A stretch of DNA of 64,000 nucleotides from Bacteroidota bacterium (GCA_021323535.1 JAJONO010000005.1:1-64000); one strand, 5' to 3'. Numbered from the stretch's first letter, positions 24,660 to 34,717 are shown. Translations and numbers: made by a program. Notes: generated from the letters alone by a model not told the origin.

Positions 24660-27600
24660 TTAATAACTCTGAACGTCTAATGGTCTCATTACACCAAACC
24701 ACTTAATAATTTTCTCTCCAACATTTGGTGCATCAATGTGAATGATGTATAATCCACTCGCAATTGAAATGTTGTTTTGGTTTTTAAGATCCCAATCAAC
24801 ATAAGAAAGGCGTTTTGCCTGGATGATATCCTGACCAGTACCTGCTTTACCTAAGTAAAGATCTTCCTGGCCGCTAACATCACGTTTAATCGTTCTTACT
24901 AGTGTTCCGTTCATAGAGAAGATCTTAACTGTACACTTACTTGGAAGGTTAGTGATTCTTACACGGTTATCGGTACGGTTTGTTTCGTAAGCCGAGCTTC
25001 CATAGTATGGATTTGGAACTACTTTAATCAGATCAAGAGCGCTCTTCGCAACAGAAGATTGCTGGAACAGCGTTGCAATATCGCTTGTATTGAATGAATA
25101 AAGCGGGAAGTTGTTGTTTGCTGCTCCTGATGTTTTAATATCTGTAGTTAACATAGACGGGGAGCTAACACTTGTAATCTTGTTAAAGTTATTGTAGATC
25201 TGCGATGGTGTAGTTAACACTCCAGAAAAACCATAACGGTAAGGCTTAGCAACGTTGATCTGAATTCTTACATCAGATGGCATGTTAACCGGATTCTTGA
25301 AATTAAATCCTTCTGCCGGCATTGGAATAGATGTCCACATGATATCTCTTTCAACTGCGCCGAAAGCTGCCATAAAGTTACCTGACACTGCTCCTGTGAA
25401 GTTTGAAGGATCAAAGAATTTATCAAGAATATATTTCATTTTCTTGCCACCATCATATCTTCCAACTCCATAATCCATTCCATCTAAATCATCTTCCCAG
25501 TTGTAAACGCCGGTGTTAGTAAATTTAGAATTAATTGAATTTCCACCGAATACGTAGATAAAGTGTTTACCGCCGAACGCAAAAGGATATGGAGAGAACG
25601 CGTTTGAAGTAGGGTTCCACATCATATCGTTACCGTTGTTTTCTTTTTGATAGCTGTCTTCACCAAAAGCCATATTAAGGCGCTCGCCAGTTTCGAGGTT
25701 GATAGCGTAACCAGGGAACCAACCCATTCCTGTTTCAGAAATGTAATTAGCATCGCTTCCAACAGAGCTGCTTCCTGAACCAACGGCACAAGGGACACCG
25801 TTTTTGTCAACCGACTGGTGTTTACGTGGTGAGAAGAAAGGAGCAAAGTTTTCGCTTAAGTTAGACTTCTCCTGCATTTCAAACACTACGCAACGCGTCC
25901 ATTTGCTTTGGTCCTTTGTTAGCACAATAAGCACACTGTTTATTTTTCTTAAATCAGTATTTCCTTTATCAGGAGCGTTGTTTGTTACCGAGCTGATACC
26001 AAATCCTGTAGTAGCGCTTAACATATAGTTATCCTGTTTCCAGATTTCACCGTTAAATCCAGGACCACCAAAAGCACGTGCAGGGAATCCGCCGCCGCTT
26101 GGTGTAATTGAGTAATAAGAAGCTGCGAGTGGATAAGGTGCCCATGTTCCATTTAAGATCTTACCAAATTGCTTATTTGGGTCGTAGAAACCTGCAACCT
26201 TGTTATCTGCATCTTTGGAGTAATACGCATCTTCGAAACCAGCCGACTTATTATTACCTGAGAGTATCCAGTTGAGCGGATTGGTTCCGTCAATATCCGG
26301 CACAGGGTTCATCCAGTTAGAAGCCCCATTAAGATAAGTAATGCTTGCTCCAATAAACGACCCAGCAGAAGGTCCGGCATAATCTGCAGTTAACGTGTTT
26401 GTAGCAGTAATACTATTAAGTTCTTCACCCGGATCAGCAACCTGTTTAATATTTAAGGAGAAACCTAATTCAGGGAAATAGAACTCATTACCAACTTTGA
26501 TAGTCTGGTATAAAGTATCTTTGTAGTTGGAGCTTGAAACATTTGTAGTTGGGGTAGGATCATTTGCGTGATATACTTTTCCGGTACTTAAGTCTGTAAG
26601 CTCCCAGCTTGTGTTATCAACGTTAAGCATTGCTGAGTTGTTACCGTTTCCTGTTAAGCCATTTGTTGCATTAGGAACAGCTGAAGGCATTGCATTGATT
26701 GAAGTTTGTGGAACAGTTGAAGTTGCTGAATATGATTTTACAGTTTTAAATTCGTTGTTAATGAATTTGAAACTGAAAGTAGCGTCTTTCACATTTAATG
26801 GATCCACAACACGGATGCTTAAAGGGCCTTGTGCATTTTCGTAAGTAACATCTGCTTTAAAACCATTAGCTACGATTTCATCTTCTGAAGCTTGTGTAAG
26901 AGTTAATCTGTTTCCACCATTACCTTGTCCTTCGATACGGGTAATTTTAGGGCCGAATCCATAAGCAGATTGCATTACGGTTCCGTCTTTTTCCATATCT
27001 GTATTGTGAGGAATACCAGCAGCGCGTTTAATCTTACGACCTTCAAGGTATGGACGTTTTTGTCCGAGGAAGTTTGCAGCAGGATTAACTGAAGAAGGAA
27101 CATCAGGAGCATAAGTCAGATAGTTATTGTAAGCATAAGAAACAGCAAGGAAATAGTAAGTTTTATTGTTTATCAGTTTCCTGTTGTCGCTGGTAGAGAA
27201 AGCATCTTCTGTGATTCTGAATGTAGACTGGATACCAGTATTAGCACCATCAACCATTACTTTTGGAACAAGAGCTCCGATAGAATTGTCCTGAACATAA
27301 TTCACCAAACGTGAAACGTTGTTCTTAAGATCACACTGGAACACAGGGATAGCTTTTGTAACATCATCAAGGTCTGTTGAAGTAACTTTGTCATCTTTTA
27401 CCTGGTAAACAATATATCCTTCAAAACGATAGTATTTATCAGGATTGCTTAATGCAGGGATCGGAGAAGTAGGATCAGATAAGATTGAAATATCTTCTTC
27501 AGCGTAATCGTTATTGTATAGTTTGTAGTTGTTGGTTCCTTTTTTGTTAGTAAGGTAAACGATAAGTTCGTTGCTTACCTCCTGGATAGTCATATCCGGA

Positions 27601-29150
27601 GCTTCAGGACCGTCAAGTAATTTAAAGCAGTTGTCAAATAAAGCTTGTGCTTTATCATCAGCTACTTTTAATAATTTAACCGATTCAATGTTTCCGCCTT
27701 TGTTCGGGCTTTGTGCCCAAGGCATACCAAAGATAATATCATTAACAGCGCCTGGCTTTAATGTGAAAGGTCCCGCAGACTGTAAGAAACGACGGTCACC
27801 AGGTAAGTTACCTGCACCTTTTTCTGTCCATCCTGTTCCTGCTACTGGATCACCATCGTAAACGAATTGAGCAGGAGCTGTTCCACCATAAGCGTTACCA
27901 CCTTGTGTAAACGGAGAACCATCTTTCCAGTATCCTGTCATGAAGTTATAGAAGTGAATTGCTAAGTCAGGGTTAGTAGTTTGTGGAGGGAATGCTCCGA
28001 TGTTATTGTTATAGTACGTGAAACGGCTCATCTGGATAGACTCACCCGGCTCATCAGTGAAAGCATCCTGGTCATTGTTAATTCCATCACCCGCATCGGC
28101 GATAGGACCTCTGAAGAAGTCGCAACCTAAAGCAGGAGGAAAATCAAGATAACCATTGGCACCACTTGCAGTTTCATCAAATGGGTCAGCGTTATAAATA
28201 TAACCTAAACCTCTTGCTACGTCACAACCAACATAATCATCAAGATAGTATCCAAGATCCGGGTCATTCCATACAGTAAAGTAAGTGCTGTTTAACTGGT
28301 ATGAAGATCTGTTATGAACCTGGTAGCTATAGAAAGTCATGTTATTGATTTCGTCATTTGTTTTAAAAGCGAAAGCCTGGGCTCTAACTTCAACACCAAT
28401 AGCAATACCTTGGGTTTCAGTGTGGATACCTCCATTATCATTAAACACCCAGAATAAAGTATTATCACCGTAGAGTTTTGTTTTACAGAAACCTAAAGCG
28501 TCTTTTTCAGCAAGATTTTTAACATCATATGCAGGATAATCACCTGTTGATGGATCGTAAAAACCATCTCCGTTAACATCAATATAAGGGGCAAGGCTTC
28601 TTCCCTGTTTCTTACTAACATCGCCATTACCTGGCCATGATAAAATGTTATTTGTTAATACTCCACTTGCAACAAAATTATCTACCTCAACACGCGTCAT
28701 TGTAAATAACTGGTCATATTTAGCACATTCGGCAACATCGGCAGAAGCATTAGAAGTATCAAGCGGACCGGGCCAGAAATCGATACCATTCTGACGGTAA
28801 GTCATAGCGGCTACTTTTAACTGTCCACCAGCGTCGAAACCACCTAACCAGATGGATCCACCAAAACATGAAGATACTCCGGCATTCCTGTTAGCTGTAG
28901 CAGGAATGATATAATAGGCACTTCCGTTTCCGAATAGATCCCACCACATATCACCACCACTGTAAATGATGGTTCTAACGTTGTTAACCCACAGCTCACG
29001 GCTCGATTTAGGGCTGGCACAGGCGGCCATTACTTTGGCGTTCAGGGCGGCATTATTGTTACCACTAACAACTCTTTCAGAGCCAGCTTTTTCCCTGGCG
29101 CTGACTGAAAGTGTTGTTAAAACACTGATTAATATGATTAGCTTTTTCAT
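24660..29150 (-). CDS. giant secreted protein with T9SS-like C-terminal domain
   Basis: The 1496-residue protein has a signal peptide (MKKLIILISVLTTLSVSA). The long middle contains no catalytic domain I recognise. It has Asp/Asn-rich calcium-loop-like stretches (DVNGDGFYDPSTGDYP; AGDGINNDQDAFTDEPGE) and many aromatic beta segments. The end has KVVPNPYYGSSAYE, VRITNLPSKCTVKIFSMNGTLVR and SGLYIIHIDAP, which follow the T9SS/FlgD-like sorting-domain pattern but finish KWFGVMRPLDVQSY instead of a short Lys-Ile/Val tail. It lies 22 nt after the TonB receptor gene and 20 nt before the PorV-family gene. Surface exposure is inferred; function is unknown. Confidence 0.75.
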   Translation of the reverse strand: MKKLIILISVLTTLSVSAREKAGSERVVSGNNNAALNAKVMAACASPKSSRELWVNNVRTIIYSGGDMWWDLFGNGSAYYIIPATANRNAGVSSCFGGSIWLGGFDAGGQLKVAAMTYRQNGIDFWPGPLDTSNASADVAECAKYDQLFTMTRVEVDNFVASGVLTNNILSWPGNGDVSKKQGRSLAPYIDVNGDGFYDPSTGDYPAYDVKNLAEKDALGFCKTKLYGDNTLFWVFNDNGGIHTETQGIAIGVEVRAQAFAFKTNDEINNMTFYSYQVHNRSSYQLNSTYFTVWNDPDLGYYLDDYVGCDVARGLGYIYNADPFDETASGANGYLDFPPALGCDFFRGPIADAGDGINNDQDAFTDEPGESIQMSRFTYYNNNIGAFPPQTTNPDLAIHFYNFMTGYWKDGSPFTQGGNAYGGTAPAQFVYDGDPVAGTGWTEKGAGNLPGDRRFLQSAGPFTLKPGAVNDIIFGMPWAQSPNKGGNIESVKLLKVADDKAQALFDNCFKLLDGPEAPDMTIQEVSNELIVYLTNKKGTNNYKLYNNDYAEEDISILSDPTSPIPALSNPDKYYRFEGYIVYQVKDDKVTSTDLDDVTKAIPVFQCDLKNNVSRLVNYVQDNSIGALVPKVMVDGANTGIQSTFRITEDAFSTSDNRKLINNKTYYFLAVSYAYNNYLTYAPDVPSSVNPAANFLGQKRPYLEGRKIKRAAGIPHNTDMEKDGTVMQSAYGFGPKITRIEGQGNGGNRLTLTQASEDEIVANGFKADVTYENAQGPLSIRVVDPLNVKDATFSFKFINNEFKTVKSYSATSTVPQTSINAMPSAVPNATNGLTGNGNNSAMLNVDNTSWELTDLSTGKVYHANDPTPTTNVSSSNYKDTLYQTIKVGNEFYFPELGFSLNIKQVADPGEELNSITATNTLTADYAGPSAGSFIGASITYLNGASNWMNPVPDIDGTNPLNWILSGNNKSAGFEDAYYSKDADNKVAGFYDPNKQFGKILNGTWAPYPLAASYYSITPSGGGFPARAFGGPGFNGEIWKQDNYMLSATTGFGISSVTNNAPDKGNTDLRKINSVLIVLTKDQSKWTRCVVFEMQEKSNLSENFAPFFSPRKHQSVDKNGVPCAVGSGSSSVGSDANYISETGMGWFPGYAINLETGERLNMAFGEDSYQKENNGNDMMWNPTSNAFSPYPFAFGGKHFIYVFGGNSINSKFTNTGVYNWEDDLDGMDYGVGRYDGGKKMKYILDKFFDPSNFTGAVSGNFMAAFGAVERDIMWTSIPMPAEGFNFKNPVNMPSDVRIQINVAKPYRYGFSGVLTTPSQIYNNFNKITSVSSPSMLTTDIKTSGAANNNFPLYSFNTSDIATLFQQSSVAKSALDLIKVVPNPYYGSSAYETNRTDNRVRITNLPSKCTVKIFSMNGTLVRTIKRDVSGQEDLYLGKAGTGQDIIQAKRLSYVDWDLKNQNNISIASGLYIIHIDAPNVGEKIIKWFGVMRPLDVQSY

Positions 29151-29172
29151 GTGTAAATTCCTCCTTTATTAA

Positions 29173-32100
29173 TTAAAATTCGAACATTAGACCAATACGG
29201 GTCTGGCGTGGTAAACTGAAGTTATTCGGGTTGTTCATACGAATTGAATACATATCGGTAAATGCTGCTGCGCTGTTGGTTTGAGCCAAAGTAGCAAGAG
29301 CTTGCGATGAAGTTAAGTATCCATCATCGTCAGGATTACCGGTGTAGTTATATACTCCAAGTACGTTTCTTGTATTAAATAAGTTAAGCACCTGTAAGTA
29401 AACGTTAAGATTAGCTGTTTTCTTAGCATCACCTTCTCCTTTACCCCAACTTAAAGCAATGTTTTTGTCAATACGTAAGTTAGTTCTAAAGCTCCAAGGT
29501 TTTGAAGAACCATTGATCTGACCAACAATACTAGAACGCGCATTACCATTAAGAGGTACTGCAGTGTTCCAGCGTGTATATGGGGTACCAGAACCTAACA
29601 CGAATGATAAGTTGAATCCAACATCTTCAAGAATCTGTAAAGTTTTTCCTGCTTTTGTTTTGAATGATGGGCCTTTGTAATCTGTACCACTACCAAAACG
29701 GAAGTCGTAGTTTAATACAAAGCTATGGCGCTGATCGAAATCAAGCGGTTGAAGAATACGTAAGTTAGGTTGACCAGAGGTAGCTAAGTTAGCTCCTGAG
29801 TTTACACCTGAACCTGAACCTTCAGCAAATTGTAATGTGTAGTTAGCATTGATACGTGAACCACCGGTTCTGCGGAAATCGAATGCAATTGACATACCTT
29901 TTGTAGTTCCGAAGTCGATATTGTCATACATAATGTATGTTTTTGGATATGCACCAGTAACTACACGTTGGTTGATCATGTTACGCATTTCGCGGTAGAA
30001 TGATGTGATCGTTAAAGAAGCATTTTTACGCTCGTTTAATACTTGTTGGAAACCTAATTCGTAGTCAATTGTTTGCTGTGGACGTTGGTTAGAGTTATTG
30101 ATCAACGGAGTAGAGCTGGACGCATCCATGAAGTAGTAATCAACAGGGCTTAATGCATTTTGAACCGGGCGTTGAGTTAAGATGTCATAGTGAGCGAAGA
30201 AGTTAGCAACGTCAGAAATAGGGAAAGAGAAAGCCACACGCGGCATTGCGTTGATTGCGGCTGCATATTGCGTGAAACCTCCTGCCGACATTTTAACGTC
30301 ATAGTTAGCTCTGTCTTTAAATAATGGAATAGGACGTCCGTCACTTGAAGCAATTAAAGTAGGATCTGAAATTTCGTTACCTTCTGAATCAAACCACTTG
30401 TCGCCGTCGCGGAAACCTCTGATTGATAAAGGTGATTTTCCACCTGAAGGGTTTTGAGCAATGTAAACAGCTGCATCTTTAGAAATACTTGAAGGAACAT
30501 TGTCTGAGAAACCAGCTGGTAAATAATCCAGTGATTTAAGATCACCTACAGTTGCAAGATCGTGAAGAGCATATTTATCTTTTAATACAGGCTGATTAGC
30601 ATCATAACGATCTACACGTAAACCAATGTTGAACTTAATGTCTTTGAAATCGAATTTATCCATAAGATACACAGAAGCGTAGATTGGTTGTAAGCCTCCT
30701 ACAGGGAAAAGATTGCGTCCCTTTTCATCTTTGCTTTCAAGAAATTCTTTAATATCTGTTTTTTCTTTGGTCCTTTTTCCATCAGTTGTGAAACCTTGCC
30801 AGTAAACAAGGCCAGTTTCATTCTGTGTACCAAGAAGATCTTCCGCACTGAACATATCCATGGTAAACATTTCAGGATCCATAGCATCGATATTCGGAAT
30901 TCCTTTGTAATCTACAGGTAAACCTAATTTCTCAAGTAATTTTTCTGAGAACTGGGTTTGTTTGTCCGCTTGATATAATCTGTCATAATAGTAGTAAGGA
31001 ACTAAACCAGAGAATTCAGGAACAAGGATTGGGTTCGATTTATCAAGTGATTTTAAGTGGAAGTCAGTTAAACCACGCATACGATTCCATAAAGCTGGAG
31101 CATTTTGAACGAGGTAACGGCTGAAATTTTGTCTGTCGAATTCAAGACCAAATGTAAGAGCGTGGTTTTTGATATCCGCGTTAAAGCTTGTAGCAATACG
31201 GAACTGCTCTAAGATATCTTTTCTGTAGAAAAGAGTAGATGTTCCGAAGTTGTTATATAAGTTATAAATGTTCTGAGGCTGATCACCATTACGAAGACCG
31301 TTGTTAGCTGCGATATAATCCATGCTTACAAAGTCAGTTGAAGGTGCGTTGTTCACGAGGTAACTTGTATAAAGCGCCTGATCAGGGTTTAATTCGCCTG
31401 GTGTAAACTGAACTTCGGTGATTTCTCTTGAACCTGTGTACTCATATGCGTTGATAGTTTGTCCGTTAAGAACGAAATCATTTTTGAACTCATAGTTATA
31501 TGCGAAATCTCTTTCGGCATAAGTTCTGTCAAATTTACCTACATAAGAGTAATTGAATACATTGTCTTTATGTTTTTGGTTTTGAACAATGCTCTTACGA
31601 TTTTCAAAACTTACTAAAAACCTGAAGAACGCGTTCTGAATTAATGATTGTGATTTATCTGGTTTAGCAGGAGCGTTTTTAAATTTCTGAGTAATAGATA
31701 AACTACCACGGAAAGTTCTTGTAGAAGTGATTGAGTTATTATCTGAATTTAAAAGAGTATTTGTAAACTGAGGGTTATTACTTAAATCCTGTCTGTGATC
31801 GTTATAATCGTAGAACCCTGATAAAGTAATGTTTGTATTTCCTGTAGGAGCGTAATCTAATTTAGCGAGGAAGTTCAATAATCTCTGGGCGTTATTAGGA
31901 CGGTATTTCTGAGTATTCATATCTTCTTTAGTGATATACTCAGAAGATTTGATAAAACCTGATCCTGAAGGAGACGGAACTAAAGGAGCATCTTTAATTT
32001 CCTGTAATTTTTCGTCCTTTAATACATAGATAGGAACAAATGAAGGGTTAGCGTCTTTTACATAGTTACCCTGGCCTGTTGCGAAGAATCCTAAAACAGT

Positions 32101-32910
32101 ACGTTTTGTGGAGTCGTTCTTTTTAAGGATCGGACCACCAACTGCAAAGTTTAATGAGTTATATCCGAAAGCATCTGTTAATTGTGATGATACTAATTCA
32201 ACACTTCCAAAATATTTTGCCTGGGGTCCCCTTGTTGAAATAGAGATGGCACCTGAGGTTAAGTCACCATACTGTGCCGGTACACCACCTGTGATAACAT
32301 TGATCTGCTCAATACCACTCTGAGAGAGGTTTGGAGTACCAAAAACTTTAACACCGTCTACGAAATATGTTGTGGAAGCATCGCGACCTCCGCGAACGTT
32401 AACCTTTTTACCTTCATCTGCCTGGTAAACCCCGGCAGTTGTAGCAGCTACTGAGTTAATATCTTTTGTAGCCAAGTTCTGGTAATCTTCGCGTGTTACA
32501 GTCTGACCCGATTTTGTATCCGGATCGATAAGAGGAACTTTATACGTTACAATTTCAACCTCGTCGAGTCTTACACCTTCGCCATTTGAAAGACCAATTG
32601 TAACATAGGCGGTTTTACCGTCACCCACGATTACATCTTTCATCTCTGCTGCCTGGTAACCAACGTAAACACCTTTTACCGAATATTTACCCGGCTCAAG
32701 AGGTTTGATCATTGCAACACCATCCATATCGGTAGTAGCAACACCTACCTGAACTCCATCCTTGTAAGCAACAACGTTCGCAAAAGGAATAGCTTCCTTG
32801 GTTGCCTTATCCGTGAGTGTAATTTTGATTGCGCCGTTACCTGTCTGAGCAAGTGCTGCCAATCCCGAAAAAATTACCAATACTACTGTTAAGTAAATGT
32901 TCTTTATCAT
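29173..32910 (-). CDS. TonB-dependent receptor with carboxypeptidase-like regulatory domain
   Basis: The 1245-residue outer-membrane protein has a signal peptide (IYLTVVLVIFSGLAALAQ). An N-terminal Ig-like carboxypeptidase-regulatory domain follows (about 25-110; PFANVVAYKDGVQVG). The plug starts near DINSVAATTAGVYQ and carries VRGGRDASTTYFVDGV and GGVPAQYGDLTSGAISI. A 22-strand-type barrel ends in QTRIGLMFEF with the usual terminal Phe. Such receptors import large ligands using TonB-ExbBD energy. It is first in the minus-strand unit with the giant secreted protein and the PorV-family barrel; no SusD partner is present, which distinguishes it from a polysaccharide-utilisation pair. Ligand unknown. 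Confidence 0.92.
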   Translation of the reverse strand: MIKNIYLTVVLVIFSGLAALAQTGNGAIKITLTDKATKEAIPFANVVAYKDGVQVGVATTDMDGVAMIKPLEPGKYSVKGVYVGYQAAEMKDVIVGDGKTAYVTIGLSNGEGVRLDEVEIVTYKVPLIDPDTKSGQTVTREDYQNLATKDINSVAATTAGVYQADEGKKVNVRGGRDASTTYFVDGVKVFGTPNLSQSGIEQINVITGGVPAQYGDLTSGAISISTRGPQAKYFGSVELVSSQLTDAFGYNSLNFAVGGPILKKNDSTKRTVLGFFATGQGNYVKDANPSFVPIYVLKDEKLQEIKDAPLVPSPSGSGFIKSSEYITKEDMNTQKYRPNNAQRLLNFLAKLDYAPTGNTNITLSGFYDYNDHRQDLSNNPQFTNTLLNSDNNSITSTRTFRGSLSITQKFKNAPAKPDKSQSLIQNAFFRFLVSFENRKSIVQNQKHKDNVFNYSYVGKFDRTYAERDFAYNYEFKNDFVLNGQTINAYEYTGSREITEVQFTPGELNPDQALYTSYLVNNAPSTDFVSMDYIAANNGLRNGDQPQNIYNLYNNFGTSTLFYRKDILEQFRIATSFNADIKNHALTFGLEFDRQNFSRYLVQNAPALWNRMRGLTDFHLKSLDKSNPILVPEFSGLVPYYYYDRLYQADKQTQFSEKLLEKLGLPVDYKGIPNIDAMDPEMFTMDMFSAEDLLGTQNETGLVYWQGFTTDGKRTKEKTDIKEFLESKDEKGRNLFPVGGLQPIYASVYLMDKFDFKDIKFNIGLRVDRYDANQPVLKDKYALHDLATVGDLKSLDYLPAGFSDNVPSSISKDAAVYIAQNPSGGKSPLSIRGFRDGDKWFDSEGNEISDPTLIASSDGRPIPLFKDRANYDVKMSAGGFTQYAAAINAMPRVAFSFPISDVANFFAHYDILTQRPVQNALSPVDYYFMDASSSTPLINNSNQRPQQTIDYELGFQQVLNERKNASLTITSFYREMRNMINQRVVTGAYPKTYIMYDNIDFGTTKGMSIAFDFRRTGGSRINANYTLQFAEGSGSGVNSGANLATSGQPNLRILQPLDFDQRHSFVLNYDFRFGSGTDYKGPSFKTKAGKTLQILEDVGFNLSFVLGSGTPYTRWNTAVPLNGNARSSIVGQINGSSKPWSFRTNLRIDKNIALSWGKGEGDAKKTANLNVYLQVLNLFNTRNVLGVYNYTGNPDDDGYLTSSQALATLAQTNSAAAFTDMYSIRMNNPNNFSLPRQTRIGLMFEF

Positions 32911-33160
32911 ACTGTTAAATTACCTTAAATTCTGTTTTTTAGTAAAGAGCTTAAAATTATAAATGCTGGGCTTATATTCAAAAAAAAAGTTAATATAATT
33001 TATTAATACCTTGATTTTCAATATTCTATTGTTTTCAGTCATAATTAACACACTCTTTGCATATACAATATTACAAACAATGGGTTTAAAGTAATTTAAC
33101 AGATTAAGATGTGGCTATTGAAGTTGTATAAGTGGTTAGGTTTTTGGAATAAATGGACAC

Positions 33161-33481
33161 CTATACTTTCTTTTTCTTTTTGAACCAACGTTTGAGAAAA
33201 AACTCGCGTTTATTTTCGTTATTCATGGTGGCGCGTTTTTTGCTACGCTTCATGCGCTTGCGCACCTGCTTGGTCTGCAGCCGTTTGTGGTGTGCTTTAA
33301 TGGCCTTTTTTTCGGCCTTTTCTTTACGACGTCTTTCACGTGCTTCCTGGCGGTCGAGCTTACGTTGTTTACGCTCACTTTTAAATGATTTTTCTTTAGG
33401 ACCTGTACCCTTTTCCTGACCATAAAATGGCATGGTAAAACTGAAAAAAAGCAGCAGATATATTAATTTCCTAAACTTCAT
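33161..33481 (-). CDS. small exported highly basic protein
   Basis: The start at 33481 (six codons inside the track ORF) gives MKFRKLIYLLLFFSFTMPFYGQ, a clear signal peptide. The remaining 84 residues are mostly Lys, Arg and Glu with a helical, coiled-coil-like pattern (RKQRKLDRQEARERRRKEKA) and end FFLKRWFKKKKKV. No domain is recognised. It overlaps the end of the dCMP deaminase gene by 11 nt on the same strand, which supports it being expressed. The charge pattern would suit binding an acidic surface or polymer in the periplasm; this is speculation. Confidence 0.6.
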   Translation of the reverse strand: MKFRKLIYLLLFFSFTMPFYGQEKGTGPKEKSFKSERKQRKLDRQEARERRRKEKAEKKAIKAHHKRLQTKQVRKRMKRSKKRATMNNENKREFFLKRWFKKKKKV

Positions 33482-33929
33482 TGGTGTAGTGGACCACATC
33501 TACACCAAAACGCTTTAAAAAATCAACCCCTTCGTCGGTCGGTAGTCCTTTAAATTTGGCGTAACTATCCTTATAGAATACTTTTTTTATGCCAGTTGTA
33601 AAAATAACGCGGGCACAGGCAATACATGGGGAAAGTGTTACATAAAGTGTTGCTCCTTCCATGCTCACATTGTTTTTAGCAGCATAAAGAATGGCGTTTT
33701 GTTCGGCGTGCAAAGCCAGTGAGCAACTTCCCTTGCTATCACGCGGACAACCTTCGCCCGGCCATTCATGGTCGCAGTTATGAGTTCCTGCCGGCGGACC
33801 ATTATAACCCAACGAAATAATACGTGTGTCTTTGGTAAGAACAGCACCTACATGGGCCCGTACGCAATGCGAACGGCTGGCAAGTTTTTCGGCAAGTTCC
33901 ATGTAAATGGTATCAAAAGAGGGCTTCAT
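33471..33929 (-). CDS. deoxycytidylate (dCMP) deaminase family protein
   Basis: The 152-residue protein is a zinc-dependent CDA-fold deaminase. It has HAEQNAIL (H74 and catalytic E76) and SPCIACARV (C102, C105) as the zinc site, plus a Cys/His-rich insert (THNCDHEWPGEGCP) typical of the dCMP deaminase/ComEB branch. It would convert dCMP to dUMP for thymidylate synthesis. It overlaps the downstream basic exported protein. ComEB-like annotation is also used for this family, but a DNA-uptake role is not implied. Confidence 0.92.
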   Translation of the reverse strand: MKPSFDTIYMELAEKLASRSHCVRAHVGAVLTKDTRIISLGYNGPPAGTHNCDHEWPGEGCPRDSKGSCSLALHAEQNAILYAAKNNVSMEGATLYVTLSPCIACARVIFTTGIKKVFYKDSYAKFKGLPTDEGVDFLKRFGVDVVHYTNEV

Positions 33930-34020
33930 ATTTTAGTTTTAAGTTCTTAGTGTTTAGTTTTTAGTAAATACTTCGCGTTTCGGTGATTATTAAAAACTGA
34001 AAATTAACCACTAAAAACTG
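33930..34020. repeat. AT-rich intergenic stretch with inverted TTTTTAGT repeats
   Basis: AGTTTTTAGT near the deaminase gene and ACTAAAAACT near the nfu end form an inverted pair about 60 nt apart, with further TTTAGT-like copies. Similar AT-rich text (GTGTTTAGTTATTGG) recurs at about 58770-58815. The far end could act as a weak terminator region; no gene is seen. Confidence 0.4.
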
Positions 34021-34021
34021 T

Positions 34022-34645
34022 TTACACTGCTTCACTTATAACTTCTTTTACGTGATCAGGTAACAATCTTTTTAAAAGCGCTTCAATTCCCGCTTTTAAA
34101 GTCATGGTGCTACTCGGGCAACCACTACAGCTTCCACGCATTTGAACCGTAACAACACCATCTTTCAATTCTTTAAAAGTGATCATTCCTCCATCAGATT
34201 CAACAGCGGGGCGAATATATTGTTCGAGTACTTCAATAATTTTGTTCTCTATATCATTTGCTGGTGGAACGTGCTGTGTATTCACGCTCACTGTTTCCTT
34301 AAAATTTGAATCTTTTGGGACAGCCTGCTGCGGAAGTTTGTTAATGATAGCATTTCCTTTGTTAAGATAATCCGTAAGAAAAACTCTTATTTCGTCACGA
34401 ATCTCCTCCCACTCTACAGAATCGTGTTTTGTAACAGTAATAAAATTTGCCGCAACAAAAATATTTTTCACGAAAGGAAATTTGAAGAGTTCCTTTACGA
34501 TCGGGGCATCGGTTGCTTCTGCTGCAGATTTATAATCGGCCGTGGCTCCGCTAACAAGTAATAACTTGTTTGCCACGAATTTAATGCTAGAAGGATTTGG
34601 AGTTTCTTCAGCATAAATAATGTATGGTATATCCTGTGGGTTCAT
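34022..34645 (-). CDS. Nfu-type iron-sulfur scaffold protein
   Basis: ATG at 34645 gives MNPQDIPYIIYAEETPNPSS; the track's extra eight residues are unlikely. The protein has an Nfu_N domain (about 10-95; PNPSSIKFV) and a C-terminal NifU domain (about 130-207) with the cluster-binding RGSCSGCPSSTMTLK motif (CxxC). It carries and delivers Fe-S clusters to client enzymes in the cytoplasm. It is divergent from nadB, whose family member in many bacteria works with the Fe-S quinolinate synthase; the adjacency may be coincidental. Length of 207 residues is normal. Confidence 0.93.
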   Translation of the reverse strand: MNPQDIPYIIYAEETPNPSSIKFVANKLLLVSGATADYKSAAEATDAPIVKELFKFPFVKNIFVAANFITVTKHDSVEWEEIRDEIRVFLTDYLNKGNAIINKLPQQAVPKDSNFKETVSVNTQHVPPANDIENKIIEVLEQYIRPAVESDGGMITFKELKDGVVTVQMRGSCSGCPSSTMTLKAGIEALLKRLLPDHVKEVISEAV

Positions 34646-34658
34646 TTTAAAAGAGACA

Positions 34659-34692
34659 CAAAAATACAAACTAAAAATTTATATTACTTTTG
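34659..34692. promoter_or_regulatory. divergent -7 boxes for nfu (-) and nadB (+)
   Basis: Minus-strand TATTTTTG (34659-34666) lies 13 nt before nfu, and plus-strand TACTTTTG (34685-34692) lies 25 nt before nadB. Neither has an obvious -33 box. Confidence 0.45.
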
Positions 34693-34717
34693 ATTCTCGA
34701 GAAACTATTTACAATTA

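Noticed and set aside
33109-33183. 24-codon Trp-rich ORF (MWLLKLYKWLGFWNKW)
   Set aside because: Too short, overlaps the end of the basic-protein gene on the other strand, no promoter or conservation evidence.
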